Assembly (NCBI GenBank): GCA_947489665.1 | Contig: CANLEH010000005.1 | Span: 186,001 to 250,000 of the forward strand | Length of the DNA stretch: 64,000 bases | Direction of reading: 5' to 3' | Source: an uncultured Roseicyclus sp. | Lineage (GTDB): Bacteria > Pseudomonadota > Alphaproteobacteria > Rhodobacterales > Rhodobacteraceae | Part shown: one piece after another, positions 50,837 to 60,132 of the stretch | Numbering within the stretch: the stretch's first letter is position 1 | Layout: every line of letters begins with the position of its first letter | Program-made: the position numbers and the translations under genes | Notes under the pieces: generated by a model | Seen by the model: only the letters and a program-made list of their open reading frames with translations | Database searches by the model: none | Told to the model about the DNA's origin: nothing

Positions 50837-51265
50837 ATGGGCATTCACTACCTTCACACGATGGTCCGGGTGAAAGACCTCGACGCCTCCATCGCCTTCT
50901 ATAAACTGCTGGGTCTGGAAGAGACGCGCCGCTACGACAGCGAGGGTGGGCGCTTCACCCTCGTCTTCATGACGCCCCCGGGCCAGGAAGACGCCCATGT
51001 CGAGCTGACCTACAACTGGGACGGCGATGAAGGCCTGCCGTCGGACAGCCGCCATTTCGGCCACCTCGCCTACCGCGTCGATAATATCTACGAGATGTGC
51101 CAGCACCTGATGGACAACGGCGTAACAATCAACCGCCCGCCACGCGACGGGCACATGGCTTTCGTGCGCTCCCCCGACAATATCTCGATCGAGCTTCTGC
51201 AAGCCGGTGACAGCCTGCCCCCGGCCGAGCCATGGGCCTCGATGGAGAATACGGGGCATTGGTAA
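50837..51265 (+). CDS. gloA: Lactoylglutathione lyase (glyoxalase I)
   Basis: This 142-residue protein has two betaalphabeta-beta-beta glyoxalase modules with metal ligands visible in YLHTMVRVKD (His), AHVELTYNW (Glu), FGHLAYRVD (His) and ISIELLQAG (Glu). It converts the methylglyoxal-glutathione adduct to S-lactoylglutathione. The ATG follows GGGGAGCACGCAGCC. Its 3' end overlaps the start of the DUF1194 gene. Confidence 0.94.
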   Translation: MGIHYLHTMVRVKDLDASIAFYKLLGLEETRRYDSEGGRFTLVFMTPPGQEDAHVELTYNWDGDEGLPSDSRHFGHLAYRVDNIYEMCQHLMDNGVTINRPPRDGHMAFVRSPDNISIELLQAGDSLPPAEPWASMENTGHW

Positions 51266-51972
51266 GGGCCGCCGCCTTCCTCGCGGCGTTGGCTGCTACA
51301 CCCGCTGCCGCGCAGGACCAGTGCAGGCTGGCCCTGCAACTCGGCATGGATGTCTCCGCCTCCGTTGATCAGGCAGAATACCGGATCCAGGTTGAAGGGC
51401 TGGCCTCAGCCCTCCTCGACCCCATCGTGACCGAAGCCTTCCTGAATGGCCCCGGCCCCGTGGCGCTTTCGATCTTCGAATGGTCCGGCCGCTTCCAGCA
51501 GGACATCATCGTCGATTGGGTGATGATCGAGAATGAGGCCGATCTGCTCGCCGTCGCCGAACGGGTCAACCAGGCGATCCGCGGCAATCAGGATTTCCCA
51601 ACGGCGCTTGGCTACGCGCTTGGCTTCGCCTCCACCCGGTTCCGCGAAGCCCCCGCCTGCCTGTTCCAGACTCTCGATATCTCGGGCGACGGGCAGAACA
51701 ACGACGGCTTTCCCCCCTCCGCCGCGTTCGAGCATTTCGATTTCGACGGGGTCACGGTGAACGGGCTGGCCATCGGCGGCGCCAGTCGAGAGATCGAGGA
51801 ATACTACCTGGAACAGGTCATCCACGGCCCCGGCGCCTTTGTGGAATATGCGCTGAACCATGATGATTTCGCTGAAACCATGCGCCGCAAGCTGGAACGA
51901 GAATTGCGCGCCATGATCCTGGGCGACGTACTGACGCGCGGTCGCACCCTGCCCCCGATCACAACGTTCTGA
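51259..51972 (+). CDS. DUF1194 protein, secreted von Willebrand factor A-like
   Basis: This is a protein of about 237 residues. An ATG at 51232 lies inside gloA; the TTG at 51259 gives a proper signal peptide (VRAAAFLAALAATPAAAQ) with GGAG upstream, so it is preferred. The mature part has a MIDAS-like DxSxS motif in LGMDVSASVDQAEY, and LFQTLDISGDGQNNDG, as in DUF1194/VWA-like proteins of Rhodobacteraceae. It is periplasmic; the ligand is unknown. Confidence 0.82.
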   Translation: MVRAAAFLAALAATPAAAQDQCRLALQLGMDVSASVDQAEYRIQVEGLASALLDPIVTEAFLNGPGPVALSIFEWSGRFQQDIIVDWVMIENEADLLAVAERVNQAIRGNQDFPTALGYALGFASTRFREAPACLFQTLDISGDGQNNDGFPPSAAFEHFDFDGVTVNGLAIGGASREIEEYYLEQVIHGPGAFVEYALNHDDFAETMRRKLERELRAMILGDVLTRGRTLPPITTF

Positions 51973-52076
51973 GCGGCCCGCCCCTTATTGACGCGCCCCT
52001 GTCTTCCACTGGTTCCAAATACCTAAACCTGCGCCGCTCTTACCCACTAACGCCGCGCCCTCAGATGAAGCACCGG

Positions 52077-52142
52077 GCAGGGCGTCGTCGGGGGTGGGCG
52101 GGTGGGCCGACGTCGCCCTGCACGGCCGGTCGTCAGACCGGC
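52077..52142. terminator. Two hairpins between convergent genes
   Basis: A 15-base stem with one mismatch (52077-52091 with 52107-52121) is followed by gccggtc-gtca-gaccggc (52125-52142), which reaches into the end of the Mth938-like gene. The genes at 51259 (plus) and 52133 (minus) converge here, so the structures probably end transcription from both sides. Confidence 0.6.
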
Positions 52143-52495
52143 ACCATCGCAGCCCCCACGCGCCGTCCTTCGGCCAGCAGCACATTGTAGGTCCGGCACG
52201 CGGCGGGCGAGGCCATGACCTCCAGCCCGATCCCTGCGGCCTCCAACGCCTGACGAAACGCCGCCGGGGGATGCGCGATTTCGGCCCCTGTGCCGATCAG
52301 CAGGAAATCCACCTCCGCCGCCTTAGCCGTCACGGCCTGCACATCGTCAAACCCGGCCCATTCCGAAATACCCCCGGGCGTCAGCAGAACCGCGCCCTGG
52401 ACAACCTCCCCGCCAACGCGGAAAAAGCCTGGCCCATAGCCGTCCACTGGGCGGCTATCATCAAAGCTGACTTCGTTCATGCGCATTGCACTCAT
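52133..52495 (-). CDS. Mth938-like (DUF498) domain protein
   Basis: This is a 120-residue protein; the start at 52495 overlaps the upstream stop (ATGA). The Mth938 fold is indicated by YGPGFFRVGGEVVQGAVLLTP, VDFLLIGTGAEIAHPPAAFRQALEAAGIGLEVM and ACRTYNVLLAEGRRVGAAMVP. Relatives include the NDUFAF3 complex I assembly factor. In alphaproteobacteria this gene regularly follows secDF, as here. Confidence 0.88.
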   Translation of the reverse strand: MSAMRMNEVSFDDSRPVDGYGPGFFRVGGEVVQGAVLLTPGGISEWAGFDDVQAVTAKAAEVDFLLIGTGAEIAHPPAAFRQALEAAGIGLEVMASPAACRTYNVLLAEGRRVGAAMVPV

Positions 52496-53247
52496 CCTTC
52501 CCAGATCGGCAGGCCCATCACGCCCGCAACCCCAATCAAGATATAGGCCGACGTTTTGTAGAGGCCCGCGGCTTGTGGCTGAAACAGGCGCGCGCCGCTC
52601 CAGGTGCCGATGGCATAGGGCAAAAGCAGGATCGCCCCTAGCCAGATCGCTGGTCCATCGATCAGCCCCTGCAGCCACATCATCGGCATCATCAAAAGCG
52701 AATTGAAGGTCAGGAAGCAGGCGAGGTTGCCGCGCGTGACCTCCACCGATTGATCACTGCCAAGGTTGAACAGGATCACCGGCGGCCCGTTCAGGCCTGT
52801 CGATCCCCCCGTAATCCCGCTCAGCGCGCCCACGCCAACGCGCAAGCCGGTTCCGCCCCGCAAAGGCACTTTCCACCCGGCCAACAACGCCGCCAACGTC
52901 ACCAGCGTCAGAATGCAGACGCAGGTGCGGATCGTAACCTCTGGCGCAAACCGCAACAGTGCAATCCCCAGAGGCATCGTCACCAGCGACATGGCCACCA
53001 TCAGCAGGGTTTGCGGACGGTTCGCCACCTTCCACGCCTTCGGGATCACGGTCACAAGCGACGCAAGCGCCGATAGCGAAAAGGCCGCAATCGCCAGCGG
53101 CGGTGGAAGGAAAATCACGGCGAGCGGCATGAACACAAGGGCTGAGCCGAAGCCCGCAAACCCGTAGACGAGGCCCGCCAAAAGGGAGGCTGTGCACACC
53201 CAGACGAGGCCCGGCACAGCCAGGGCCTCGACCAGCGCCTCAGGCAT
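52492..53247 (-). CDS. TauE/SafE-family (TSUP) membrane transporter
   Basis: This 251-residue protein has about eight helices. The two repeats of the family are visible: GLVYGFAGFGSALVFMPLAVIFLPP and GVGALSGITGGSTGLNGPPVILF. Members export sulfite, sulfoacetate or other organic anions. The ATG at 53247 overlaps the secF end by eight bases. Confidence 0.88.
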   Translation of the reverse strand: MPEALVEALAVPGLVWVCTASLLAGLVYGFAGFGSALVFMPLAVIFLPPPLAIAAFSLSALASLVTVIPKAWKVANRPQTLLMVAMSLVTMPLGIALLRFAPEVTIRTCVCILTLVTLAALLAGWKVPLRGGTGLRVGVGALSGITGGSTGLNGPPVILFNLGSDQSVEVTRGNLACFLTFNSLLMMPMMWLQGLIDGPAIWLGAILLLPYAIGTWSGARLFQPQAAGLYKTSAYILIGVAGVMGLPIWEG

Positions 53248-54220
53248 CGACGTTCGCGAATTGCGTGCCCGATGCGCCGCCCCCATCGGACGGCTTGGAC
53301 CAATCGCGCTTCACGCCCAGCATCAAAACCACGTTCTTGGCCACGTAGATCGACGAATACGTACCGACGATCACACCCCAGAGGATGGCGAACACAAAGC
53401 CCCGGATCACGTCGCCGCCCAGAACCAGCAGCGCAATCAGCGCCAGCGCCGTGGTGCCGGAGGTCATCAAGGTCCGGCTCAGCGTTTCATTCGCGGATAG
53501 GTTCATCACGTCCCGCAAAGCGCGCTGCTTGTACTTAATCAGGTTCTCCCGAAGGCGGTCGAAGATCACCACAGTATCGTTGATCGAATAGCCCACAATG
53601 GTCAGCAGCGCCGCAATCGTGGCCAGATCAAAGCGGATCTGGAATAGGCTGAAAATGCCGATGGTCAAGATCACGTCATGGATCAGGGCCGCGACTGCAC
53701 CGACCGAGAACTGCCATTCGAAGCGCAGCCAGATGTAGACGAGGATTGCACCAAGCGAGGCCAGAACCGCGATGATCGCCGTCTGGATCAACTCACCCGA
53801 GACCTTCGGGCCAACGGATTCCACAGACGGAAAGGTCATCTCGCTGTCCACATTGGCCAGCAGCGCCGTTTCAATCGCCTCGATGGTTTCCGGCGTGACC
53901 GCCTCAACGCCCTCCTGCGCCTGAATGCGCACGGTGACGACGTATTGATCCTCATCGAAATTCGGATCGAACACGCGGGAGATCACGACATCGCCCAGGT
54001 CCAACCCATCGAGGGCGGAGCGGTACTCGGCCACGTCGACTTCAACCGTTGCATCGGTGCGGATCGTCGTGCCGCCCAGAAAGTCGATGCCGAAGTTCAG
54101 GCCCACCATCAGCCAGATCGCAATTGACGCGATCATCGCCACGATGGAGGCACCAAACGTGACCTTCGCGTATTTGAAGAAATCGAAGTTGGTTTCCTGC
54201 GGAACAAGTCTCAGGCGCAT
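53240..54220 (-). CDS. secF: Protein translocase subunit SecF
   Basis: This 326-residue protein starts at MRLRLVPQETNF. Six helices and a first periplasmic domain (GGTTIRTDATVEVDVAEY) are visible, with the SecF signature VGYSINDTVVIFDRLRENL. It partners SecD to drive late steps of protein export with the proton gradient. The gene begins two bases after the secD stop. Confidence 0.96.
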   Translation of the reverse strand: MRLRLVPQETNFDFFKYAKVTFGASIVAMIASIAIWLMVGLNFGIDFLGGTTIRTDATVEVDVAEYRSALDGLDLGDVVISRVFDPNFDEDQYVVTVRIQAQEGVEAVTPETIEAIETALLANVDSEMTFPSVESVGPKVSGELIQTAIIAVLASLGAILVYIWLRFEWQFSVGAVAALIHDVILTIGIFSLFQIRFDLATIAALLTIVGYSINDTVVIFDRLRENLIKYKQRALRDVMNLSANETLSRTLMTSGTTALALIALLVLGGDVIRGFVFAILWGVIVGTYSSIYVAKNVVLMLGVKRDWSKPSDGGGASGTQFANVDA

Positions 54221-54221
54221 A

Positions 54222-55898
54222 TCAGACCTCGATTGTCTTGGGACGGCGGCGCTCAAACCAGAAGATGATCAGAAGCCGTGTGACATAGATGGCCGTGAAG
54301 ACCGACGTGACGATCCCGATCCCCAGCGTGACGGAGAAGCCGCGCACGGGGCCAGAGCCCAGGACAAACAGGATCGTCGCAATAATGAACGTGGTGATGT
54401 TGGCGTCGATGATGGCGCTCAAAGCCCGCTCATAGCCCAACTCGATGGCCCTTGCGGGGCCACGCGCCGTCTTCAGTTCCTCTCGGATCCTCTCGAAGAC
54501 CAGCACATTGGCGTCCACCGCCATACCGATGGTCAGCACGATCCCCGCAATACCGGGCAATGTCAGCGTCGCCCCGATCAGTGACAGCACGCCAAAGATC
54601 ATTCCGACGTTCAGGACCAGCGCAATCGACGCGAAGATGCCGAACGTCCCGTAGCTCAGGATCATGAAGACAAGCACCGCCGCAAAGGCCACCAAAGCCG
54701 CGATCTGGCCCGCCTCAATCGAATCCGCACCCAGTTCCGGCCCAATCGTCCGTTCCTCAAGGAACGTCATCTCCGCCGGAAGCGCGCCTGCGCGCAGCAG
54801 GATCGCCAACTCCGTCGACGATTCCACCGTGAAGTTCCCGCTGATCTGGCCCGCGCCGCCCGTGATCGCCTGCCGGATCACCGGCGCGCTGATCACCTCT
54901 TCATCGAGCACAATGGCAAACGGCGCACCCACATTGGCCGCCGTATACTCCCCGAACGCCCGCGCGCCTGTGGGGTTGAACCGGAACGTCACGACCGGCA
55001 GCCCGCTCTGCTGGTCGAACGACGGTTGGCTGTCCACCAGATCGTCCCCCGTCACCACCGGCGTCTGCTCCAGAATGTAGAACGTGCCCTGATCGTCCGG
55101 GTCGATGGACGGCAGCACGATCTGGCGGCTTTCCACCTGTTCATCGGCGGACCCAGCGCGCCCCACCACCGGGTGGAAGGTCAGCCGCGCCGTGGTCCCG
55201 ATCAGGTCCTTCAATTCCTGGGCTGAGCCGATGCCCGGCACCTGGATCAGGATCCGATCCTGTCCTTGCCGCTGGATCGTCGGCTCCCGCGTGCCCGCCT
55301 CATCCACACGGCGGCGCACAATCTCGATACTCTGCTGCATCGTCCGGTCGTTCGTCGCCTGCTGCTCCGCCTCGCTCAGCCGCACCGTGAGGATGTCCCC
55401 CGATCCGCTCACATCCAGCGTGCTCTCGCCAATCCCGCCGGTCAGGCTAACCACCGGTTGGCCCAATTCGCGCACGGCGGCTACGGCGGCAGACATCCCT
55501 TCAGGCTGGCTGATCCGCACCTGCAAAAGCCCCGGATCGGCATCGATGCGTCGGATCGTGCCCACCGTATCACGCACCTCCCGCAGCGCATCACGCACCT
55601 CGGGCCACAGCGCATCCATCCGCGCGACATAGACATCCTCAACCTGCACCTCGGCCAGCAAATGCGCACCGCCCCGCAGGTCGAGGCCGAGGTTCACCAA
55701 CGTGGCCGGCAAAGCATCAGGCCACAAAGCCTGCTCCGCCAAAAGCTCGTCCGTCTCAATGCCTTCCCGCTCCATCTCGGCCACGGCATCATTGTGCCGC
55801 TCCACCCGCTCATAAAAGAAATTCGGAAAAGCGAATGTCAGTCCCGCCAGCAGCACGAGCAGGATGAACAGCCGGTTCCAGAGCGGGATCTGAAGCAT
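54222..55898 (-). CDS. secD: Protein translocase subunit SecD
   Basis: This 558-residue protein starts at MLQIPLWNRLFILLVLLAG. The large periplasmic P1 domain contains GLDLRGGAHLLAEV and the RVDEAGTREPTIQRQGQDRILIQVPG segment; the membrane domain shows GMAVDANVLVFERIREEL, characteristic of SecD. It forms the SecDF-YajC complex with its neighbours. Confidence 0.96.
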   Translation of the reverse strand: MLQIPLWNRLFILLVLLAGLTFAFPNFFYERVERHNDAVAEMEREGIETDELLAEQALWPDALPATLVNLGLDLRGGAHLLAEVQVEDVYVARMDALWPEVRDALREVRDTVGTIRRIDADPGLLQVRISQPEGMSAAVAAVRELGQPVVSLTGGIGESTLDVSGSGDILTVRLSEAEQQATNDRTMQQSIEIVRRRVDEAGTREPTIQRQGQDRILIQVPGIGSAQELKDLIGTTARLTFHPVVGRAGSADEQVESRQIVLPSIDPDDQGTFYILEQTPVVTGDDLVDSQPSFDQQSGLPVVTFRFNPTGARAFGEYTAANVGAPFAIVLDEEVISAPVIRQAITGGAGQISGNFTVESSTELAILLRAGALPAEMTFLEERTIGPELGADSIEAGQIAALVAFAAVLVFMILSYGTFGIFASIALVLNVGMIFGVLSLIGATLTLPGIAGIVLTIGMAVDANVLVFERIREELKTARGPARAIELGYERALSAIIDANITTFIIATILFVLGSGPVRGFSVTLGIGIVTSVFTAIYVTRLLIIFWFERRRPKTIEV

Positions 55899-55985
55899 AT
55901 GTGGTCCTCGGAGGGAGGGGCGCAAACCGCCCGCTTGTTCGTTCTCACCACCAGCGCGCCCCAATTTGCGCGCCGATAGCAGGGA

Positions 55986-56267
55986 TCAGTCGTTCGCAGG
56001 CTCGGTCTTGGAGCGGACCTGCGCAATCGTCGGCCGCAACACACGAATGCGTACATCCTTGGCAATCTCGACCTCGACCTCGGTGTCGTCCTTCACCTTG
56101 GTGATCTTGCCGATGAGCCCGCCCTGCGTGACCACCTCATCACCCCGACGCAGCGCCTCAACCATCGCCTGATGCTCTTTCACCTTCTTTTGCTGAGGGC
56201 GGATCAGGAAGAAATACATGATCACGAGGATCAGGATCAGCGGGATCACCTGGCCGAAGGCTTCCAT
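55986..56267 (-). CDS. yajC: Preprotein translocase subunit YajC
   Basis: This 93-residue protein has a single N-terminal helix (VIPLILILVIMYFFLIRPQQ) and a basic/acidic cytoplasmic tail with RRGDEVVTQGGLIGKITKV, the YajC pattern. The start is MEAFGQV. It leads the yajC-secD-secF operon with 87 bases to secD. Confidence 0.95.
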   Translation of the reverse strand: MEAFGQVIPLILILVIMYFFLIRPQQKKVKEHQAMVEALRRGDEVVTQGGLIGKITKVKDDTEVEVEIAKDVRIRVLRPTIAQVRSKTEPAND

Positions 56268-56495
56268 GGGCGGGGTCCTTTGTTTGTTGGTCTTGGCGGG
56301 CCTGCGCACGCCTCATGTCAAAATTTGCGGCACCCTAGTGGCGCGGGGGGTGGAGTGCAACGGGTGCAAAGGGGCAAATGGGCGCGGTGCGCTTTCGGTG
56401 CAAGGCGTGGGGGATGATAACGTCCGGATGTCGCGTTGCGGCGACATTGGTGCACCCGGTTGCAGGCCCCAGCGATAATCGTGAAGGTGGCTGCA

Positions 56496-57821
56496 ATGAC
56501 CGAGACAACGACCCTCCCCATCCCGCCCGACACACTCCTCATCATCGCGGCCCTCTTGGGCATCGGGATCGTCAGCTACATCACCTTCCTGGTCATGCCC
56601 AAAGAGCGGGACCCCAAACGCGGCAACCCGCTCGCCCGCGTCGGCGACAGCCTCGGCTTTCGGGTCGAAAGGTTTGATACAGCCGCCCTGCTTGTCGTCA
56701 TTTTCTTCATCTACTTCATCATCTTCTTCCTCGCCGCCATCATCGCCCTGCGCGCCCTTGGCGGCATCCTGTTCCTGCCCCTGCCTGAAGTCCTCACCCC
56801 CACCCAAACCCGCACCGGCCTCGCCTTCGGAACGCTCCTCGCCGCCATCCTCGGCGCGCCCCTCATCGTCTGGCGCAGCTGGGTCGCCCAAAAGACGGCA
56901 GCAATCGCAGAGGAGAGCCTCTTCAACGACAAGATCAACGCCGCAGCGACTGACTTGGCGGCCCGGCGGCAAGTGACGCGGGTTGTGAAGGACAAAGACG
57001 GCATCGAGACAGTTCTCACCGAATGGGAAGACGACCTTGTAACCCGCGCCGCTGCGATTGACAGGTTGGAAGGATTGGCGATTGAGGCGATGGAACGTGA
57101 CGACTATCCACCAGCCCAAAGAATTGCGCGGATGCTGTCGATCTATGTCCGTGAGCTGAGTGAAATTCACGGTCCGCAACAAGCGCCTCATCGTGCGGGC
57201 TTTTCGGAGCTGCGGGCTTGGGCTGTAGGTTTGTCTGGATACAAACGCAGAGACGTTGAAAGAGCAGCCCAAGCGTTGGGCAAAATTAACCCACGCGAAA
57301 AGAGCAAACGAAAAAGGTTCGACCCGAGCAACATCGATCTAGAACGCTCAAACTTGCAGGGCTGCAACCTAAAAGAGTTAAACTACTCAGGAGCCACACT
57401 GAGTCTGGCAAATCTGCATGGAGCAAACTTCACAAATTCGCTTTTCGATGGTGCTGGATTGGATTTTTCACATTTCTGGTTTTCAAACCTTTTGGGAGCC
57501 AGCTTTTTGGATGCCGACCTAGGTGGAGCGGAATTCAACGGAGCAAATCTATCCTTCGCAAAATTCTCCGACGAAACTGAAATTGACGAAACGGTGTTTC
57601 ACTGGGCCGCGGCGAGCTATTTGGGATCTGTTTCCCTCTTCATTCTACAAGAGCATTGGGACGTTATTTTTGCGGACGGGAATTCCACTTGTCCGAAACC
57701 ACTTAGGCCAAATCACTGGGTGACTGAGGAACTGGAGTTTGATGACTTTCAGGCAGCTTGGCGCGCCTGGGCTGCCACCCTCGACCCACCCGTCACCATC
57801 GCCCCCGATTACCGCCCGTAG
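56496..57821 (+). CDS. Membrane-anchored pentapeptide-repeat protein, mosaic base composition
   Basis: This 441-residue protein starts with [15 protein letters not shown]. There are three hydrophobic helices in residues 10-145 ([58 protein letters not shown]), then a charged helical linker. From about residue 285 come pentapeptide repeats ([52 protein letters not shown]). The DNA is GC-rich at both ends but clearly AT-richer between about 57050 and 57740, suggesting the C-terminal module was exchanged. The stop codon lies inside a GTAGGG repeat. Function unknown. Confidence 0.82.
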   Translation: MTETTTLPIPPDTLLIIAALLGIGIVSYITFLVMPKERDPKRGNPLARVGDSLGFRVERFDTAALLVVIFFIYFIIFFLAAIIALRALGGILFLPLPEVLTPTQTRTGLAFGTLLAAILGAPLIVWRSWVAQKTAAIAEESLFNDKINAAATDLAARRQVTRVVKDKDGIETVLTEWEDDLVTRAAAIDRLEGLAIEAMERDDYPPAQRIARMLSIYVRELSEIHGPQQAPHRAGFSELRAWAVGLSGYKRRDVERAAQALGKINPREKSKRKRFDPSNIDLERSNLQGCNLKELNYSGATLSLANLHGANFTNSLFDGAGLDFSHFWFSNLLGASFLDADLGGAEFNGANLSFAKFSDETEIDETVFHWAAASYLGSVSLFILQEHWDVIFADGNSTCPKPLRPNHWVTEELEFDDFQAAWRAWAATLDPPVTIAPDYRP

Positions 57822-57838
57822 GGTGGGTGCAACCCACC
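57818..57838. repeat. GTAGGG palindromic repeat overlapping a stop codon
   Basis: This unit is identical to the one at 47747-47767. Its tag provides the stop of the pentapeptide gene (57819-57821). The stem ggtgggt/acccacc could end the transcript or act as a REP-like mark. Confidence 0.6.
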
Positions 57839-57887
57839 ACCCCTCCGCACAGAAAGCACCCCAAACACCCACTTCCGTGCGGAAATC

Positions 57888-57932
57888 GTGTAATTATAAA
57901 TGCACTACAGAAAAACTACAGAATAATTACAC
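57888..57932. promoter_or_regulatory. Inverted repeat in an AT-rich leader upstream of serS
   Basis: The sequence gtgtaattat (57888-57897) pairs exactly with ataattacac (57923-57932). The 25-base spacer contains two copies of actacagaa. This AT-rich block stands out in the GC-rich surroundings, 78 bases before the serS start, and probably holds its promoter and an operator. Confidence 0.5.
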
Positions 57933-58009
57933 CACAAAACCCCCTCTTTTCCCGCCCTCCCCCCTCTGGCATACCCGCCCCACACAACACCCATCGGAGG
58001 GCCAGAGCC

Positions 58010-59302
58010 ATGCACGACATCCGCATGATCCGCGACAATCCAGACGCCTTCGACGCGTCGATCCAGCGCCGTGGCCTCGCCCCCCAATCCGCCGCGATCC
58101 TGGCCATTGATGAGGCCCGCCGCGCCGCCATCACCGCCGCTGAAACAGCGCAGGCCGACCGCAACGCCGCCTCCAAGGAAGTGGGCAAAGCCAAGGCCAG
58201 CGGCGATAAGGCCGAGTTCGAACGCCTCCGCGCCTTAGTCGCTGAAAAGAAAGACGAAATCGCCCGTCTTGAGGAAGAGGCGAAGGCAAAGGATGCCGAG
58301 CTTACGGCCATTCTCGAAGCCCTCCCCAACCTCCCCGCCGCCGATATTCCCGACGGGTCGGATGAAGAGGATAACGTCGAACTCCACCGCCGCGGAATCC
58401 CGCGCACATTTGATTTCACGCCGCTCGAACATTTCGAGATCCCCGCCGTGAAAGACAGCATGGATTTTGAGACGGCCGCCAAGCTCTCGGGCAGCCGCTT
58501 CGTCCTGATGTCGGGCGCCACCGCCCGCCTGCACCGCGCGCTCGCGCAATTTATGCTGGATATTCATACACTTGAGAACGGCCTCACCGAAGTGAACTCC
58601 CCCGTTCTTGTTCGGAACGAGACGATGTACGGCACAGGTCAGCTCCCGAAATTCGGCGAGGACAGCTACCAGACAACCAATGGCTGGTGGCTGATCCCCA
58701 CGTCCGAGGTCAGCCTTACCAACATCGTCGCGAACGCCACGATTGACGAGGATTACCTTCCCCGGCGCTACACCGCCCACAGCCTCTGTTTCCGCTCTGA
58801 AGCAGGCTCCGCAGGCCGCGACACCGCGGGAATGCTCCGCCAGCACCAGTTCGAAAAAGTCGAGATGGTTTCCATCACCCATCCCGATAAAAGTGATGAA
58901 GAACAACAGCGTATGCTTGGTTGTGCCGAGGGCATCCTCGACCGCCTGAACATCCCCTACCGCACGGTTGTGCTGTGCACGGGCGACATGGGTTTCGGCG
59001 CGGTGCGCACCTTCGATATCGAAGCCTGGCTTCCTGGCCAGAACACCTATCGCGAGATCAGCTCCGTCTCCACCTGCGGCGCCTTCCAAGCCCGCCGCAT
59101 GAACGCTCGCTTCAAGCCGAGCGCTGGTGGCAAGCCCGAATTCGTCCACACCCTCAACGGCTCCGGCCTCGCCGTGGGCCGCTGCCTGATAGCCGTGCTG
59201 GAAAACGGGCAAGAGGCCGACGGCTCCGTCACCCTGCCGGAGGCATTGCACCCTTATCTAAATGGCAAAACGCGGATCACCGCCGACGGCGCCCTCGCGT
59301 AA
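58010..59302 (+). CDS. serS: Seryl-tRNA synthetase
   Basis: This 430-residue class II synthetase has an N-terminal two-helix coiled-coil arm (about residues 30-100) that grips tRNA-Ser, then the catalytic domain with TSEVSLTN, motif 2 [22 protein letters not shown], and motif 3 [17 protein letters not shown]. The start is the ATG after GGAGGGCCAGAGCC; longer frames cross the AT-rich leader and are not coding. Confidence 0.97.
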   Translation: MHDIRMIRDNPDAFDASIQRRGLAPQSAAILAIDEARRAAITAAETAQADRNAASKEVGKAKASGDKAEFERLRALVAEKKDEIARLEEEAKAKDAELTAILEALPNLPAADIPDGSDEEDNVELHRRGIPRTFDFTPLEHFEIPAVKDSMDFETAAKLSGSRFVLMSGATARLHRALAQFMLDIHTLENGLTEVNSPVLVRNETMYGTGQLPKFGEDSYQTTNGWWLIPTSEVSLTNIVANATIDEDYLPRRYTAHSLCFRSEAGSAGRDTAGMLRQHQFEKVEMVSITHPDKSDEEQQRMLGCAEGILDRLNIPYRTVVLCTGDMGFGAVRTFDIEAWLPGQNTYREISSVSTCGAFQARRMNARFKPSAGGKPEFVHTLNGSGLAVGRCLIAVLENGQEADGSVTLPEALHPYLNGKTRITADGALA

Positions 59303-59308
59303 GAAAAA

Positions 59309-59331
59309 GCGGGCGGGAACCTCTCGCCCGC
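59309..59331 (+). terminator. Hairpin after serS
   Basis: gcgggcg (59309-59315) pairs with cgcccgc (59325-59331) seven bases after the serS stop. The trailing ctccgcattattcc is only weakly T-rich, so termination may be partial. Confidence 0.5.
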
Positions 59332-59348
59332 CTCCGCATTATTCCTAC

Positions 59349-60080
59349 ATGACGTATATGCATGTGCCTGCCCAATCCGACCGCGCCCGCCTTTGGGCCA
59401 TCCTGACGTTCACCGCTGCGTTGGCCTTCGCGGTTGTCCCGATCTTTGCAAATCCATTCGCGGGGTTTGAACCCGACCGCTTCCCGGTTCCCGTCAACAA
59501 TCCGCCGATCCAACCCGCAGGATGGGCGTTTTCCATCTGGGGCGTCATCTATCTTTGGCTGATCGCTGGTACGGGCTACGGCCTTTTCAAACGCGCCGAT
59601 GACGCGCGATGGGCTCCGCACAGACCGTGGGCATTTGTCTCGCTAACCATCGGGGCTGCTTGGATCCCGGTTGCCAATCAAAGTCCGATCTGGGCGACGA
59701 TCCTTATCCTTGCAATGCTTGGCACGGCGCTGATGGCTTTGGCAAAAGCGCCCATCATTGAACGCGGTTGGGCGCGCTGGCCCTTCGGCCTTTACGCAGG
59801 CTGGCTCACCGCCGCTTCCTTCGTCTCGCTTGCAACTCTCAGCGCTGGCTACGGTATCGCATCGGCTGACCTCGCCAGTTGGATCGCCCTGCCTCTGGCA
59901 GTGATCGTCGCAACCGCAATCACATTGCGTCTTTGGACACCAACCTACCCGGCCGCTGCAGCGTGGGCGGCCTTTGGAATCGCAATGGCGAATTGGCCGT
60001 CTGGCTATGCGTGGGGCGCTGCAACCGGGGCCGTGCTGCTTGGTGCACTGGTATCAATCGCGGTCGCCCGCCAGCTCTAG
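59349..60080 (+). CDS. TspO/MBR-like tryptophan-rich sensory membrane protein, long form
   Basis: This 243-residue protein starts at MTYMHVPAQSDRARL (a second ATG at 59358 is possible). Six to seven hydrophobic helices and the NPPIQPAGWAFSIWGVIYLW block match the TspO/MBR signature. The length is well above the usual 150-160, and only the first part resembles TspO closely. In Rhodobacter TspO modulates tetrapyrrole signalling; this variant may bind other ligands. Confidence 0.75.
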   Translation: MTYMHVPAQSDRARLWAILTFTAALAFAVVPIFANPFAGFEPDRFPVPVNNPPIQPAGWAFSIWGVIYLWLIAGTGYGLFKRADDARWAPHRPWAFVSLTIGAAWIPVANQSPIWATILILAMLGTALMALAKAPIIERGWARWPFGLYAGWLTAASFVSLATLSAGYGIASADLASWIALPLAVIVATAITLRLWTPTYPAAAAWAAFGIAMANWPSGYAWGAATGAVLLGALVSIAVARQL

Positions 60081-60132
60081 CCACAGCACACCACCGCTGG
60101 ACGCCCCCTGCGCCACCAGATACACCGCGACC

